Of a DNA stretch of 64,000 bases, positions 63,531 through 64,000 are shown in pieces (position 1 is the first letter of the stretch; each line of letters begins with the position of its first letter). The DNA is taken from the NCBI GenBank assembly GCA_964006375.1, contig OZ023266.1, forward strand, positions 60,620,946-60,684,945, given 5' to 3'. Under the pieces are notes generated by a model. It was not told the DNA's origin, searched no databases, and saw only the letters and a list, made by a program, of their open reading frames with translations. The translations under genes and the position numbers were made by a program. Source of the stretch: Tillus elongatus. Taxonomy: Eukaryota > Arthropoda > Insecta > Coleoptera > Cleridae.

Positions 63531-63714
63531 GAAAGAAAAATCATGTTTCTTGACAAAAGCTGGAAATTATAAATTTGTTGTACCCACTGTAACGCAATCT
63601 ATATCAGTCAAACTTCTAGAAGTTTTAATATCAGATATAAATAATATATTTCTCCATTTGGAAATAACCACGCAGACCAATCTGCATTTGCAAAACATGT
63701 TGTTTTTTTAAATT

Positions 63715-64000
63715 TATTTTTATTTCAACAACACACCACGAGGGCTTACAGCCTAAATACTATCGTACTATGGGTGTCGATAAGGGAGAAAGGGGCAACT
63801 TGTTAATTCTGAACTTGAAGGTTTGGAGTTTCGGAGGAGAAGGAAAAACATGTGCCGGCAAGGAATTCCACAACTTGGAAGTCCTCGGGACAAAAGAGCG
63901 GGCATAACAAGACGTTCTATGTCTGGTGACCTGGACAGTAAAAGGGTGCATTCGCTCTGTTCCCCTGATAGATCTGTTGGGGGCAGCAGGTGGAGGAACT
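63715..64000 (-). pseudogene. 3' end of a Jockey/CR1-like LINE (continues beyond window)
   Basis: Reverse complement of 27790-28075. The minus-strand frame 63951-63760 (ARSFVPRTSKLWNSLPAHVF) is the C-terminus of the ORF2 described at 26890-28075, and the 3' end (CACCACGAGGGCTTACAGCC) is nearly identical. The copy runs off the right edge, so its 5' part cannot be judged. Its C-terminal 60 codons are open, unlike the earlier frameshifts of the copy at 27 kb. Confidence 0.82.

Overview
The window is AT-rich eukaryotic DNA, almost certainly from an arthropod and most likely an insect. The support is its transposon families: LOA-like and Jockey/CR1-like LINEs, a Penelope-like element, mariner/Tc1 and DD41D transposons, a THAP zinc-finger sequence with a phase-1 intron, and very long (TA)n microsatellites. 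I see no bacterial operon, CRISPR array, rRNA or functional tRNA gene. Most of the 64 kb is nested transposable elements and repeats made from them; the order of insect cannot be told. REGION BY REGION. 0.3-2.2 kb: two copies of a (TA)n-bearing family ('family A') in inverted orientation. 2.5-5.3 kb: a second (TA)n family ('family B') joined to a dead LINE RT fragment; this segment recurs at 16.6-18.96 kb. 5302-9972: a 4.7-kb near-palindrome with arms of about 2.1-2.2 kb, palindromic-motif minisatellites near both ends and a tRNA-like SINE in each arm (Foldback-like). 10.8-17.4 kb: four tandem units of about 1.68 kb. 18.9-23.4 kb: another family A copy with a 141-bp tandem array, split by a 5'-truncated LINE with a 13-bp target-site duplication and an intact 966-aa RT/RNase H frame. 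25.4-26.1 kb: a broken THAP gene. 26.9-28.1 kb: a dead Jockey/CR1-like LINE. 29.6-32.6 kb: a pseudogene of a family I recognise only as an insect repeat-associated protein, split by a family A element and a 698-bp foldback MITE. 32.8-33.5 kb: a dead Tc1. 33.5-38.8 kb: a full-length but dead LOA-like LINE on the minus strand with 11-bp target duplications, itself holding a 201-bp insertion. 40.6-42.0 kb: a Penelope-like 3' end with a GIY-YIG domain. 43.05-44.24 kb: a dead mariner. 48.57 kb: one plausible host first exon with a consensus donor. 51.1-53.5 kb: family A and an unclassified moderate-GC repeat ('family D'). 53.66-56.09 and 58.12-60.18 kb: two different DD41D transposons with unusually long terminal inverted repeats (about 450 and 342 bp). 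60.8-62.5 kb: a 260-280-bp satellite containing the family A terminal motif. 62.6-64 kb: a dead mariner-like fragment, family D, and the 3' end of the 27-28 kb LINE family. HOW IT FITS TOGETHER: this is a record of transposon life histories, with self-mobile classes (LINE, Penelope, DD41D, mariner, Tc1), non-autonomous passengers (families A, B, C, SINE, MITEs), and amplification of transposon pieces into tandem arrays. The best open frames are the truncated LINE ORF2 (19211-22207) and the DD41D transposase (58744-59784).
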